Positions 1 to 7,822 of a stretch of DNA of 64,000 nt are shown in pieces. The notes beneath the pieces were generated by a model that saw only the letters and a list, made by a program, of their open reading frames with translations, was not told the origin of the DNA and did no database searches. This DNA is from Poriferisodalis sp963663635. GTDB taxonomy: Bacteria; Actinomycetota; Acidimicrobiia; Acidimicrobiales; Poriferisodalaceae. The DNA lies in the NCBI GenBank assembly GCA_963663635.2, contig CAXXMY010000011.1, positions 310,001-374,000 of the forward strand, read 5' to 3'. The position numbers and the translations under genes are program-made. Within the stretch, counting starts at the first letter, position 1; every line of letters starts with the position of its first letter.

Positions 1-248
1 GCCCCGCCCATGGAGTGACCCACGACGGCGTACGGACGCCCGCTGTAGTCACGTTGCAGCACTTCGGCTACGTCAGCCGTCATCGCCCCGAACGAATAGT
101 GCCCGCTCCACGGTGAGGCACCATGCCCCCGGAAGTCGGGTGCAAACACAGCGGTGTCGCCAGCGCCCAGCAGTTCGGCCACGCCGTCCCACACGTGGCG
201 GTTTGCCCCCAGCCCATGTAGCAAGACCATTGTGTTGGCGTCGCTCAC
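1..248 (-). CDS. Alpha/beta hydrolase, N-terminal part (runs off window)
   Basis: Reading from a GTG at 248, 82 codons lie inside the window and the gene continues past the left edge. Fold signs are clear: VLLHGLGANRHVW is the HG oxyanion-hole strand, VFAPDFRGHGAS follows it, and GHSMGG at the edge is the nucleophile elbow with the catalytic Ser. An in-frame TGA at 267-269 rules out an earlier start, and no good ribosome site is visible. It follows the crotonase gene on the same strand after about 150 non-coding bases. The substrate cannot be inferred; the acid and His of the triad lie outside the window. Confidence 0.8.
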   Translation of the reverse strand, partial: MSDANTMVLLHGLGANRHVWDGVAELLGAGDTAVFAPDFRGHGASPWSGHYSFGAMTADVAEVLQRDYSGRPYAVVGHSMGG

Positions 249-307
249 CCGGCCAGTATGGTTTGTTCAGGCCGCGACGCAGACTGTGTTTTGGCCGAGG
301 GCTACAC

Positions 308-339
308 GGGAGGAGCCGCCTTATGGGGCCGCTCCTCCC
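308..339. repeat. Perfect 9-bp inverted repeat, possible terminator
   Basis: GGGAGGAGC at 308-316 is the exact reverse complement of GCTCCTCCC at 331-339, separated by a 14-base loop, and is followed on the plus strand by CTTTACTTT-like sequence. It sits between the crotonase stop (396) and the hydrolase start (248). Both neighbours are on the minus strand, where no T-run follows, so a terminator role is only a guess. Confidence 0.4.
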
Positions 340-395
340 TTTACTTTGTGGGCGGCTGATGAGCGAGATCGTCCGTCCTACTGGGCGAACCTCAC

Positions 396-1356
396 TCACG
401 CAGGGCGGGGGCGCTCGCCGTAGTCGCTGTGAGGCGCATCCCGCTCGGCGATGACCTGGCGAAAGCCCTTCGTCTCGAAGTCCTCCACCCAGCGGTACGC
501 CTCCTCGGTGTGCCGCGTGACACCGTCAAAAAACGTGCCGAGCAACTGGCTCGTGCGCAGTCCCATGTTCTCGAAGGCCTGGTTGATGAGCAGCTTGTTG
601 AGCGCAAGCTGGTTCGCAGGGATGTGCGCGAGCCGGCGGGCGAACGCCTCAACCTGCTCGCCGAGCTCGTCGGGCGGGTACACGTAGGCGACCAGCCCGA
701 TGCGGTGCGCCGTCTCGGCGTCGATGGCGTCGCCCGACAGCAAGAAACTGCTTGGCGTGCTCAAGGCCCAGCCGATACACCCACATCATCGTGGTGGGCG
801 TGCCGTAGATGCGTGAGGGGGCATAACCGATGTGGGCATCGTCAGCCATGAACAGCAGGTCGCAGCACAGGACCATGTCGGTGGCCCCGCCGATCGCCCA
901 GCCGTGGATCTGCCCCAGCACCGGCTTGGGACACTCCCAGATCTTCATGAACCGCTTGACGTTGTGGCCCATGAACTGCCAGTCCCGCACAGGGTCCCAC
1001 GCGCCTTCGCGAGGCTTCGGACCGGGGGCGCTGTACGGGCTGCCCCACGAGTCGTACAGCTCCCCTGAACTCGATTCTCCAGTGCTTGAGCCGCTGCCTC
1101 CGCCCGGGTTGAGGTCATAGCCGGCGGTGAGGGTCGGCCCGGCCCCGCGCAGGATGATCGACCGCACCGGTCGGGACGCGGTAGCCCGGTCAATGCCGTC
1201 TGCGACCCCTGCGATGACGGACTCCGTGAGGGTGTTCATGCGCTCAGGGCGGTTCAGCGTGATGATCGCAACGCTGTCGTCCTCTTCGTACAGCACTACT
1301 GGTTCCGCCTCTGCTCCGTCTCTCGGATCGCCTTCTGCGGATGGTTCTGCACTCAT
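396..1356 (-). pseudogene. Enoyl-CoA hydratase/isomerase (crotonase) family, one frameshift
   Basis: From the ATG at 1356 the frame gives a crotonase N-terminal half: the CoA-binding strand SVAIITLNRPERMN, the first oxyanion segment TLTAGYDLN, and the second GQIHGWAIGGATDM. A long insert of Gly/Ser and WDPVRDWQFMGHNVKRF type lies between them, as in the crotonase subgroup often called enoyl-CoA hydratase in actinobacteria. After ...LEHAKQFL the frame breaks. The next frame continues with LLSGDAIDAETAHRIGLV to a stop at 396. An extra A within 742-743 (extra T on the coding strand) explains the break. With the frame repaired the protein is full length, so this is either a very young pseudogene or a sequencing error. 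Likely step: hydration of an enoyl-CoA in acyl chain breakdown. Confidence 0.8.
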
Positions 1357-1771
1357 GACGCGGACGATAGTTGGGCGTGCAGCCGTAGCTCTAATCGAAG
1401 TTGCTTTGGGGGCGCCTCAGTATTCGACGTGCAGTCCTAACGCCACGGCAAGTTCTGTCACGAAGGCCAAGCCCTTGCCAACGCTGAGGTCTGCGTGAAC
1501 GATGGCTGTGTTGAACCAGTCACGGCCTGGTCCGTTGTTGTCGCAGATGATTGCTGGATGTCCAGCTTGTTCGACGATGGCGAGCAGTATCCGTATCGGA
1601 GAGTGTCGGTGGCCCCTGCGGCGCTGCGCCGTCGCTTGCCGGGGAGCGATCTTCGGCCTTCATTGCTTTGGTGTCTGGATTTTGTGGACGCATCCGCATA
1701 TTTGTCACACCGTTCGTGCATGATCTTGTCTAATCGATTGGCGGTTCAGAGCCGTCGACAAGGACAGACAA
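1357..1771. other. Intergenic region between crotonase and csb1
   Basis: This 415-base stretch separates two divergent genes. Apart from the unassigned C-terminal fragment at 1417-1659 I see nothing in it. A ribosome site AAGGA lies at 1760-1764, 7 bases before the csb1 ATG. No CRISPR repeats are present. Confidence 0.5.
1417..1659 (-). pseudogene. Unidentified C-terminal protein fragment
   Basis: This 80-codon frame has no usable start; it opens after a TGA at 1660-1662 and ends at TGA 1417-1419. Its residue pattern is protein-like: HSPIRILLAIVEQAGHPAII, then CDNNGPGRDWFNTAIVHAD, then a helix-like VTELAVALGLHVEY. I do not recognise the family. It reads away from csb1 and lies between the crotonase and the Cas remnant, so it may be a leftover of a gene removed when the region was rearranged. 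Confidence 0.3.
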
Positions 1772-3004
1772 ATGACTGAATTGACCTACGAGAAGCTGCG
1801 CGACGCCGTTGCGGGCGACGCGGTTGCGCTGCGCTCGATCACCAATCTGCAGCCGGCCGATGGTGAGGGCGGGAAAGTCTTCCCTCCGACGTATGCGGTC
1901 GCGAGCAGCGCCGAGCACAAGTATGCGATCGAGGAGCGACAGGTCGGCGACCGCGTGGTTACGACGGTGCTGCTCGACTCTGTGGCATCGCAGGCCAATC
2001 GGGCGGAACTGGCGCTGTTGGAAGGCTGGGAAGCGCGAGAGCTGCGGTTCCCAGTCGCGTTCGTGGACTTCTCCGGCGAAACGGGTGTGGCTGACATTGG
2101 GCGGCTGACGGTCCTCGAAGCGCCACACCGACTCGCGGACGCCATCTTCCGAGACAGCTTGTTCGACGGCACCCTGTTCCGGCTGTCGGACATGGGCCGG
2201 GCGGTCACCGACGCTCAGCCCCGCAACGCCACGGCGATGTTCCGCTACGCGCCTACTGCGCTGTTATTCGGTCAGTGGGACTCGACGGGACCGAAAGGTG
2301 GTCTCGGGGCGAAGTTCCAGCGTGCGTTCGTGTCCGAGATTGTCGGGCTCGACGCGAAGATCGGTACCAAAGTCGCAAGCCGAATCGATCCGCTCCAAGT
2401 CGAACGCGACGCGGCCGTGGTGTACGAGCACGCCGATCCTGAGCAGCGATGGACGCTTGACAAGGATGAAGCTCTGCTCGAGAAGGGCAAGCCCAAGACA
2501 GCGGGCTCCGACGGCCGCCCGTCAAGGATCAACCACGGGAATATCGTTCCGTCGATTGACGCTCTCGCCGGTGGCGTAACGATCTCGTCGGCACGCCAAA
2601 CCACTGTCATGTCGCTTGCTGCGTTGCGCAGGCTCAAGTTCGCTGGCGAGAGCAGAGACGCCGCGGTTGCTGCCCGCACTGCTGTTGCTGCTCTGGGCGT
2701 CGCAGCGATTGCCTATGGCTACGAGATGGACTTCGACTTCGATCTTCGCTCGCGGTGCTTGCTGATTCCCGAACATGCGCCGTCTGTCGAATTCGTCGGG
2801 CGCGACGGTTCCGATCCGGAGATCGTCGCTATCGATCGCGATTCGAGCGCCGCACTCGTAGAGCAGGCGGCGAATGCGGCAGCGGATTCGGGTCTCGGCT
2901 GGGCGACCGACGAGATCCGACTCGTCCCAGCACCCAAGCTGGTCGAGTTGCTTCGGCGCAGTCGCGAAGTGTCCGCACGCGAGGGTGCTGTGGAGTCGGC
3001 GTGA
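1772..3004 (+). CDS. csb1: Csb1 (Cas7 backbone protein) of type I-G CRISPR-Cas
   Basis: The 410-residue product carries the marks of the GSU0053/Csb1 RAMP family. They include LLDSVASQANRAELAL near residue 70, LLFGQWDSTGPKGGLGAKF near 165, the ASRIDP segment, INHGNIVPS near 255 and the following GGVTISSARQTTVMSLAALRRL. In type I-G (formerly I-U) systems Csb1 is the Cas7 protein that coats the crRNA in the Cascade complex. The ATG at 1772 has AAGGA upstream. Length is close to the family norm and the frame is intact. It overlaps csb2 by four bases (GTGA), as expected for an operon, but cas3, cas8, cas4-cas1, cas2 and an array are not in the window, so the protein is probably an orphan. Confidence 0.92.
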   Translation: MTELTYEKLRDAVAGDAVALRSITNLQPADGEGGKVFPPTYAVASSAEHKYAIEERQVGDRVVTTVLLDSVASQANRAELALLEGWEARELRFPVAFVDFSGETGVADIGRLTVLEAPHRLADAIFRDSLFDGTLFRLSDMGRAVTDAQPRNATAMFRYAPTALLFGQWDSTGPKGGLGAKFQRAFVSEIVGLDAKIGTKVASRIDPLQVERDAAVVYEHADPEQRWTLDKDEALLEKGKPKTAGSDGRPSRINHGNIVPSIDALAGGVTISSARQTTVMSLAALRRLKFAGESRDAAVAARTAVAALGVAAIAYGYEMDFDFDLRSRCLLIPEHAPSVEFVGRDGSDPEIVAIDRDSSAALVEQAANAAADSGLGWATDEIRLVPAPKLVELLRRSREVSAREGAVESA

Positions 3005-3768
3005 TCGCCATTGAAGTCATGCTCCTGACCGGTCGCTACGTGGCGACCGCGCACCACGACCGTCGTGAACACGAGTGGCCTCCGCATCCAGCGCGCTTGT
3101 TCTCGGCGCTCGTGGCGACATGGGCCGATGCCGAGGTTCCAGATGCGGGCGAACGACGCGCCCTCGAATGGCTCGAACGCCAGGACGCGCCGGCGATTGC
3201 AGCTTCTCGATTCGAGGATGTCGCCGTTCGCCGGCCCGTGAGCCACTTCGTTCCGGTGAACGATGCATCAGTCGTTGCGGGCGCGCAGTACCGACGTCGC
3301 GTCGAGCACTTGGCTGACTACCTCGACGAGCACTACCGAGAGATCGAATCAAACGGTGGTGAGATGACGCGAGTGGTCGAGCGCTTGCGCGACAAGATCG
3401 ACAAGGAACGCGATGTGGCGTCGATGGTCGGCCCGGTGGGCACGACCAATCCCCGAGCTGCAGCCGCGCTCCTTCCAGAAGGTCGTGGCAAGCAGGAGCG
3501 CCAGTTTCCGTCTGTCACGCCCGACTGCTCCCGTGTGACGTACATCTGGGAGGCAGCCCCTGCATCCGAAGTTGCCGAAGTGCTCGACGGCGCTGGCGCG
3601 AAATCCATTGCCGCAGGTCAGAGAGTCGCGCGAAATGCGCCCGTAGGCGAAGTGCCTGAAATCGGAAAGGTTTTTTGCCCAAGTTGGAAAGGTATTTCCG
3701 AGGGCAAGATGCGATACCGCAGGTCAGAGGCTTGTGCCCTTGGACGCGCCGGAAGCACCAAGCGCTGA
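3001..3768 (+). pseudogene. csb2: Csb2 (Cas5-Cas6 protein) of type I-G CRISPR-Cas, 3'-truncated
   Basis: The GTG at 3001 overlaps the csb1 stop. The N-terminal 200 residues match the GSU0054/Csb2 family: IEVMLLTGRYVATAHHDRRE, EWPPHPARLFSALVA, RRALEWLERQDAPAI and SHFVPVND. In type I-G, Csb2 combines the Cas5 role with crRNA processing. Family-like sequence stops at about SEVAEVLDGAG (near 3595). From 3611 the frame runs into a repeat module and ends at 3768 with a tail unlike Csb2, so the C-terminal half, including the usual region that carries the Cas6-type fold, is gone. crRNA maturation by this protein is therefore unlikely. Confidence 0.88.
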
Positions 3769-3805
3769 TGCGTCCAAGTTGGAAAGTCCCCAAACCTGCT
3801 CGTCA
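3611..3805 (+). repeat. Repeat module, copy 1 (three spaced CCGCAGGTCA-type units)
   Basis: Unit R1 (CCGCAGGTCA) is at 3611-3620, R2 (ACCGCAGGTCAGAGGCTT) at 3716-3733 and R3 (ACCTGCTCGTCAC) at 3794-3806. The stretch 3711-3810 aligns without gaps to 4471-4570 at 72 of 100 positions by my count, with the ends most alike. R2 to R3 spacing is 78 bases in both copies. Csb2 similarity stops just before R1. The layout resembles recombination or attachment sites, but no recombinase gene is nearby. Confidence 0.6.
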
Positions 3806-3976
3806 CGGCGCTACGGCGCTGGATGTCGGGCTTGACGTGCTTGATGCCGGTGTGTGTTCGCGGTGGCGACGGTGAGCGAAGGTTCTCCGATGATCACGCG
3901 GATTCTCGATCGCTGGCGGACGCGTTCTGACGGGTAGCTGCTGATCGCAGGTGCTGTGCTGGCGATTTGACCCGCC

Positions 3977-4354
3977 CTACTCGGGTCGAAGGGGGGTCTC
4001 GTCTACTTGCTCGCTCTCGTCAGCTTCGGCTAGCGGCTGTGCTGTGTCAATCCCCCATGAGACAGCAGCGATGAGACCAGCGGCGATCAGCAGGACAAGG
4101 CCCTTGGTGAACCATGCTCGGGCTTGCATCAGCGCGGTGTGCTTGTGCTCGGAACCCCAAGAAGACAGTCGCCGTCCGCGATCTTCTTGCTTGACCACAG
4201 CGATGATCGGGTCGCGCGGTCCTGTGGCGGCGAGATCGCTGAGGTAGGCGTGCCGGTAGAAGCTGACTCGATCGATCTGCGCTGCCTCGAACGCCGCTAC
4301 AGAGAGACAGCCGATCGCCAGGACCACCGGGATTGCTAACGGCAGCCACCACAA
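3977..4354 (-). CDS. Hypothetical small membrane protein between two repeat modules
   Basis: This 125-residue frame starts at TTG 4354, with GGGG just before it; an in-frame TAG about 35 bases upstream limits other choices. It has a hydrophobic N-terminal helix (LPLAIPVVLAIGCLSVAAF, residues 4-22), a charged middle with RDPIIAVVKQED, and a second helix (GLVLLIAAGLIAAVSWGI) near residues 85-103, followed by an acidic tail. I do not recognise a family. It lies exactly between the two copies of the repeat module, so it may be the cargo of a mobile unit. Coding status rests on the membrane pattern only. Confidence 0.45.
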   Translation of the reverse strand: MWWLPLAIPVVLAIGCLSVAAFEAAQIDRVSFYRHAYLSDLAATGPRDPIIAVVKQEDRGRRLSSWGSEHKHTALMQARAWFTKGLVLLIAAGLIAAVSWGIDTAQPLAEADESEQVDETPLRPE

Positions 4355-4390
4355 GCCCCAAGACGCGAGGAGGCGGCGCGAAACCTAAAC

Positions 4391-4565
4391 CCGCAGGTCA
4401 GCGCATCGCGCGTTCGCGGTTGGTAAGCGATTTTGGCGGAATCGGTAAGTGACGACATAATCGTCAGATCGCGAAACCGCAGGTCACAGGCTTTTGCCCG
4501 CCGATGCACTGGGAACGGTCGGCACTCTCGCACCCAAATCGGTAAGTCCCCATACCTGCTGGTCA
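4391..4565 (+). repeat. Repeat module, copy 2
   Basis: R1 (CCGCAGGTCA) is at 4391-4400, R2 (AACCGCAGGTCACAGGCTT) at 4475-4493 and R3 (ACCTGCTGGTCAC) at 4554-4566. The R2-to-R2 and R3-to-R3 distances from copy 1 are both 760 bases, so the two modules delimit a 760-base unit. GTAAGTCCCC precedes R3 here as AAAGTCCCC does in copy 1. Confidence 0.6.
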
Positions 4566-4566
4566 C

Positions 4567-4719
4567 AGCGTCGCGGTGCCCAATGTGGTGTCTGCGGGTG
4601 CCCGTCTCAACCCAGCGGGTTCGCGGGCCGTGGGCGAGAGCGCCCAGCCGAGATCAACAATTCGGGCGTGCCGCCTCGGAGCGCACTGGCATCAGTGAGC
4701 GCTACTGGAGGATCAGCCG
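4567..4719. other. Non-coding spacer after repeat module 2
   Basis: I see no gene or clear signal in this stretch. It separates the second repeat module from the stop of the HEPN-like gene on the minus strand. Confidence 0.4.
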
Positions 4720-5361
4720 TCAAGCCGCACGCAAACTCGTACCGGCTTCAGTGTCTTCTGTCATGTCGGACAGCACGAAACCGCAGAACCTGATGAACGA
4801 AATCGCCTTGAGGCTGTTCACCTCGGTTCCGTAGTCGGTGGCCTCGCCGTGCAGGACTTGATGCCGATTCAACTGGGAGAAGTCCGGCTTGCGCTTGCGC
4901 TCGTCTTGGCGGAGCGCCAGGGGCCAATCGCCGCCGAGGAGTGCCTTTGCCAGCGGTGCGGCCGTGTGCGCATTTGGCCTCTTGAGCATCTCACGCACCG
5001 CGCTCTTGCGACGCGAAGTGAAGACCGACTTCTTGCAACGGTCGTGCCAGATGCCGTCGGCTTGCGCGATCAGCACCGGCACGGACAGGTTGAACCTTGC
5101 CTGCCGGTGCGCTTCGAACGCCTCACGCAGAATCGGGGACCTCGAAGGGAACGCTGTACAGAGGTCCGCCTCGATGTCGTCGAGCTTGTCCCGAGTCTTC
5201 TCGCTCATCAGATCGTCGGCGGTTCGCGTCACGTCGCCTGAATCGGAAGCCGCCCCGACCGGCCCGTCGTCCTCGCGGTCGGCTTCCTCGTTGAAGACTC
5301 TCGCGAGCAATTGGAGACCGCCCAGCGAGTCGTCGGGGTCGGGATACCAGCCGTTGGTGAC
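4720..5361 (-). pseudogene. HEPN-like conserved hypothetical protein, 5'-truncated
   Basis: The frame from 5361 to the stop at 4720 begins TNGWYPDPDDSLGGLQLL, which looks like residues close to the N-terminus of a conserved bacterial family of unknown function. It ends with LNRHQVLHGEATDYGTE and NSLKAISFIRF. RHQVLH (about 4849-4866) fits the R-x4-H motif of HEPN domains, many of which are ribonucleases in defence or toxin systems; that assignment is inference. No start codon remains, because similarity ends at 5361 where an IS30 transposase fragment on the other strand begins. The two look joined by a deletion or insertion event, and the gene is probably silent. Confidence 0.55.
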
Positions 5362-5859
5362 TATCGGCCCGACGACGTCGAGGACCGTACAGAGCCCGGC
5401 CACTGGGACCGCGACCTCATCGTCGGCAAAGCGAACCTCACCGCTGCGGTCACGCTCGCCGAGCGCACCAGCCGCTACACGGTCACCGCAGCGCTGCCCG
5501 ACGGCTACAGCGCGCCCCAGGTCGCCGCCGCGGTCACCGCGGCGCTGGGCCGCCAGCCCGCCCGGCTCGTGCGCAGCCTCACCTGGGACCAAGGCCGCGA
5601 GATGGCCCGCTGGGCCGACGTCGAGGCCGCGCTCGGCATCGAGGTGTTCTTCTGCGAGCCGCGCTCGCCGTGGCAGCGACCCACCAACGACCACACCAAC
5701 GCGCTGCTGCGCCGATGGCTCCCCAAAGGCACCAGCCTCGACATCGGACAACTGCGGCTCTCGGTCATCGAGGACAACCTCAACCACATGCCCCGCCGAC
5801 TCCACCACTGGACATCAGCACACGACATCTACACTCAACTCACTTGCAACCACCGGTAG
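5362..5859 (+). pseudogene. IS30-family transposase, C-terminal fragment
   Basis: From 5362 the frame reads RPDDVEDRTEPGHWDRDLIV, the IS30 DDE-domain entry, then SLTWDQGREMARW with the second Asp and SPWQRPTNDHTNALLRRWLP, ending at TAG 5859. The N-terminal DNA-binding half is missing. In IS30 enzymes the last motif is usually GTNENTN with the catalytic Glu; here it is PTNDHTN, so the Glu position is Asp. It is a remnant and differs from the intact IS30 at 34984-36438. Confidence 0.8.
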
Positions 5860-5860
5860 A

Positions 5861-6022
5861 GCTTGCCGCGTCTCATCAAGACTGCTCCGCAAAGAATTCC
5901 CGCACATACGCACACACCGCAACCACCTCTGGTCCCCCAGCTACTTCGCAGCCTCCTGCGGAGGCGCCCCACTCGAAATCATCAAGACCTACATACAGAA
6001 CCAACAAACACCAAGCCGCTAA
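5861..6022 (+). pseudogene. IS200/IS605 TnpA (Y1 transposase), C-terminal fragment
   Basis: The last 53 codons before TAA 6020-6022 read RVSSRLLRKEFPHIRTHRNH, then LWSPSYFAASCGGAPLEII, then KTYIQNQQTPSR. This is the hallmark C-terminus of the HUH single-strand transposase TnpA of IS200/IS605, with the region just before the Tyr helix. The HUH motif and the rest are missing. It begins directly after the stop of the IS30 fragment. Confidence 0.8.
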
Positions 6023-6042
6023 CCCCGCCCTGAACGACGGGG
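6023..6042 (+). repeat. IS200/IS605 right-end hairpin
   Basis: CCCCG (6023-6027) pairs with CGGGG (6038-6042) right after the TnpA stop. Subterminal hairpins of this kind mark the right end of IS200/IS605 elements and are recognised by TnpA. Following GCTTGCGCG is like the usual right-end cleavage flank. Confidence 0.5.
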
Positions 6043-6062
6043 CTTGCGCGTCTCATAAATGG

Positions 6063-6927
6063 TCAAGCGGCGATCAGCGGTTCAAGGTGGACTCGGATGT
6101 CCTGCGCAATTGCTTCGCCGTTTTGCATCGGGCCGAAGTGTCCCAATTCCGAGAAGGTCTTGAGTCGACCGTTGCCGAGGGCCTCGGCGATGGGCTGTGC
6201 GAGTTTGGGCGGTATGTCGTTCCTCTTGGCGGCGAGGGAGCCACCGCGCGCCACCACAGCAGGGCATCTGACGGTGCTGAGCTTGGTGTATTCGATCGGT
6301 CGACCGGTCACGTAGATGCGTGCTTCTGTGTCTCCCGAGCACGAGAGTCGAACGGCACCGTCACCCAACGAGTACGTGCCCAATTCGACATACGCGCGCA
6401 CCGCCGCGGGCTCGCAGGCCGAGAAAGGAAGCTTGGACACGAACCGCTCGTACGCCTCGTCAACAGTCGAGAAGTCGATGCGCCGCCGTCGTGATGCCTG
6501 TACGAGAGCGTGGTCGATGTCGGGCCGGGGAGAGCCAGCAGGGGTTCGTAGAGCCACAGCCCTTGGAATGAGCCGGGCTGCGCCAATTCGGCGAGCACCA
6601 GGCTCGACGCGCCCAACGAGTGACCGGCAGCCAGCAGCGGACCGCCGCCGAGTGCGTCCGTCGGGCCATGACCTCGTCGACGAAGCGGCTGCGTTCGACA
6701 GACATGTCGTCGTGCTGGGGCCGCGCTGAGCCGTGGCCGCGAAAATCGAGCCCCCAGCAGTGAAAGCCATCCTGCAGCTGCGGTACCACAGTGGCCCACA
6801 TTCCGGTGTTGAGGCTGTTGCCGTGGGTCAGCAGCAGAGGCGGTCCGCTGCCACCCAAGTCGTGGAGCACTGCGTGTTCCCCGTCGGTTCCCGTCAGATG
6901 GATCAAGGCACCGGGATCCTTGTGCAA
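6063..6927 (-). pseudogene. Alpha/beta hydrolase with two frameshifts
   Basis: Three frames join into one hydrolase. The first starts at TTG 6927 and gives PPLLLTHGNSLNTGMW and GLDFRGHGSARPQ. The second gives the nucleophile elbow AAGHSLGASS and WLYEPLLALPGP. The third gives the cap and the C-terminal ELGHFGPMQN with the catalytic His, ending at 6063. The breaks fall near 6655 and 6525. Nothing else is missing, so recent decay or base-calling error are both possible. It lies 15 bases downstream of the dienelactone hydrolase gene on the same strand. Confidence 0.75.
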
Positions 6928-6942
6928 CGCGCGCCGTCGACG

Positions 6943-7683
6943 TCAGCTGAGCTGACGGTCGAACAAGTCGTGCAGGAGTTCCCAGTGGCGTTCGGCAGCG
7001 TGCTTGTCGTACGCGAATCGCTGCGGGAACACGAATCCGTGATGGGTTCCGACGAGCCAATGCGTCCGCGCGTTCGTGCCGGCCTCGTCGAAGGCTGCGC
7101 AGAGCCGGTCGTAGTGGGCGCGGTCGACGTAGTCGTCGAACTCTGCGGCCAAGATCAGCACTTCGCCCTTGATGTCCGCGGCGCGGCGGTGCGGCGAGTC
7201 GTCGGCGTCGACTGCCAGCCGCACGCCGTGAACGGAGATGGCTGCTGCGATGGTCTCGGGGAACTCGGCTGCGAGCCAGATGGCCATGGGGCCGGTCATG
7301 CAGTAGCCGGTCGTGCCGACCCGTTCGGTGCTGGCAGCGCTTTCAGTCTCGGCGTGATCCAACATTGCCTGGGCGTCACTGGCGACCATGGCGTTGGTCA
7401 GCCTGGACATCATCGCGAACATGAACTCGACGCTGGCGGGATCATCCCGTAGCACGGTGAAGCCCGGGGTTTCGCGGTAGTGCAGGTTCGGCAGCATCAC
7501 GTAGTACCCGACTGTGGCGATGCGACGTGCCATGTCGAGCAGCTCGTCGCGTTTTCCCGGTGCGTCCATCAGGAAGAGCACCGTGGGAAAAGGCCCCGGC
7601 CGGCCCACGGTGATCTCGGGATGAACGATGAAGGTGCTCATCTCGCCGTCGCCGGTGTCCAACGCCACATGCGTCTCGAACAT
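6943..7683 (-). CDS. Dienelactone hydrolase family protein
   Basis: The 246-residue product has the DLH pattern. VLFLMDAPGKRDELLDMARR is the N-terminal strand and helix, TTGYCMTGPMAIW near residue 125 is the elbow with Cys as nucleophile, ILAAEFDDYVD near 172 supplies the Asp and GTHHGFVFPQ near 210 the His. The family hydrolyses dienelactones and related esters in the cytoplasm. The ATG at 7683 is the only sensible start. It precedes the frameshifted hydrolase in the same direction. The true substrate is unknown. Confidence 0.85.
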   Translation of the reverse strand: MFETHVALDTGDGEMSTFIVHPEITVGRPGPFPTVLFLMDAPGKRDELLDMARRIATVGYYVMLPNLHYRETPGFTVLRDDPASVEFMFAMMSRLTNAMVASDAQAMLDHAETESAASTERVGTTGYCMTGPMAIWLAAEFPETIAAAISVHGVRLAVDADDSPHRRAADIKGEVLILAAEFDDYVDRAHYDRLCAAFDEAGTNARTHWLVGTHHGFVFPQRFAYDKHAAERHWELLHDLFDRQLS

Positions 7684-7822
7684 CGCTGCTCCCTTGGTCG
7701 CGACCCCTGTCAGCCCTCAGTTTCGGCTGAGATCGCGTCCGAACGGTAGTCGGCAACCGGATGCGAGCCGCTGCCGGCTTCTCCAGCGATGGTGGCAAGG
7801 GCCCACGACTAGGGTTCCGGAT

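Noticed and set aside
4720..5808. Long minus-strand frame extending upstream of the HEPN-like gene
   Set aside because: Above 5361 the frame is the antisense of the IS30 transposase fragment and reads as low-complexity Arg/Ala sequence.
1357..6042. CRISPR array near csb1/csb2
   Set aside because: No short direct repeats with regular spacers are present. The CCGCAGGTCA units are spaced 78 to 106 bases and differ in context.
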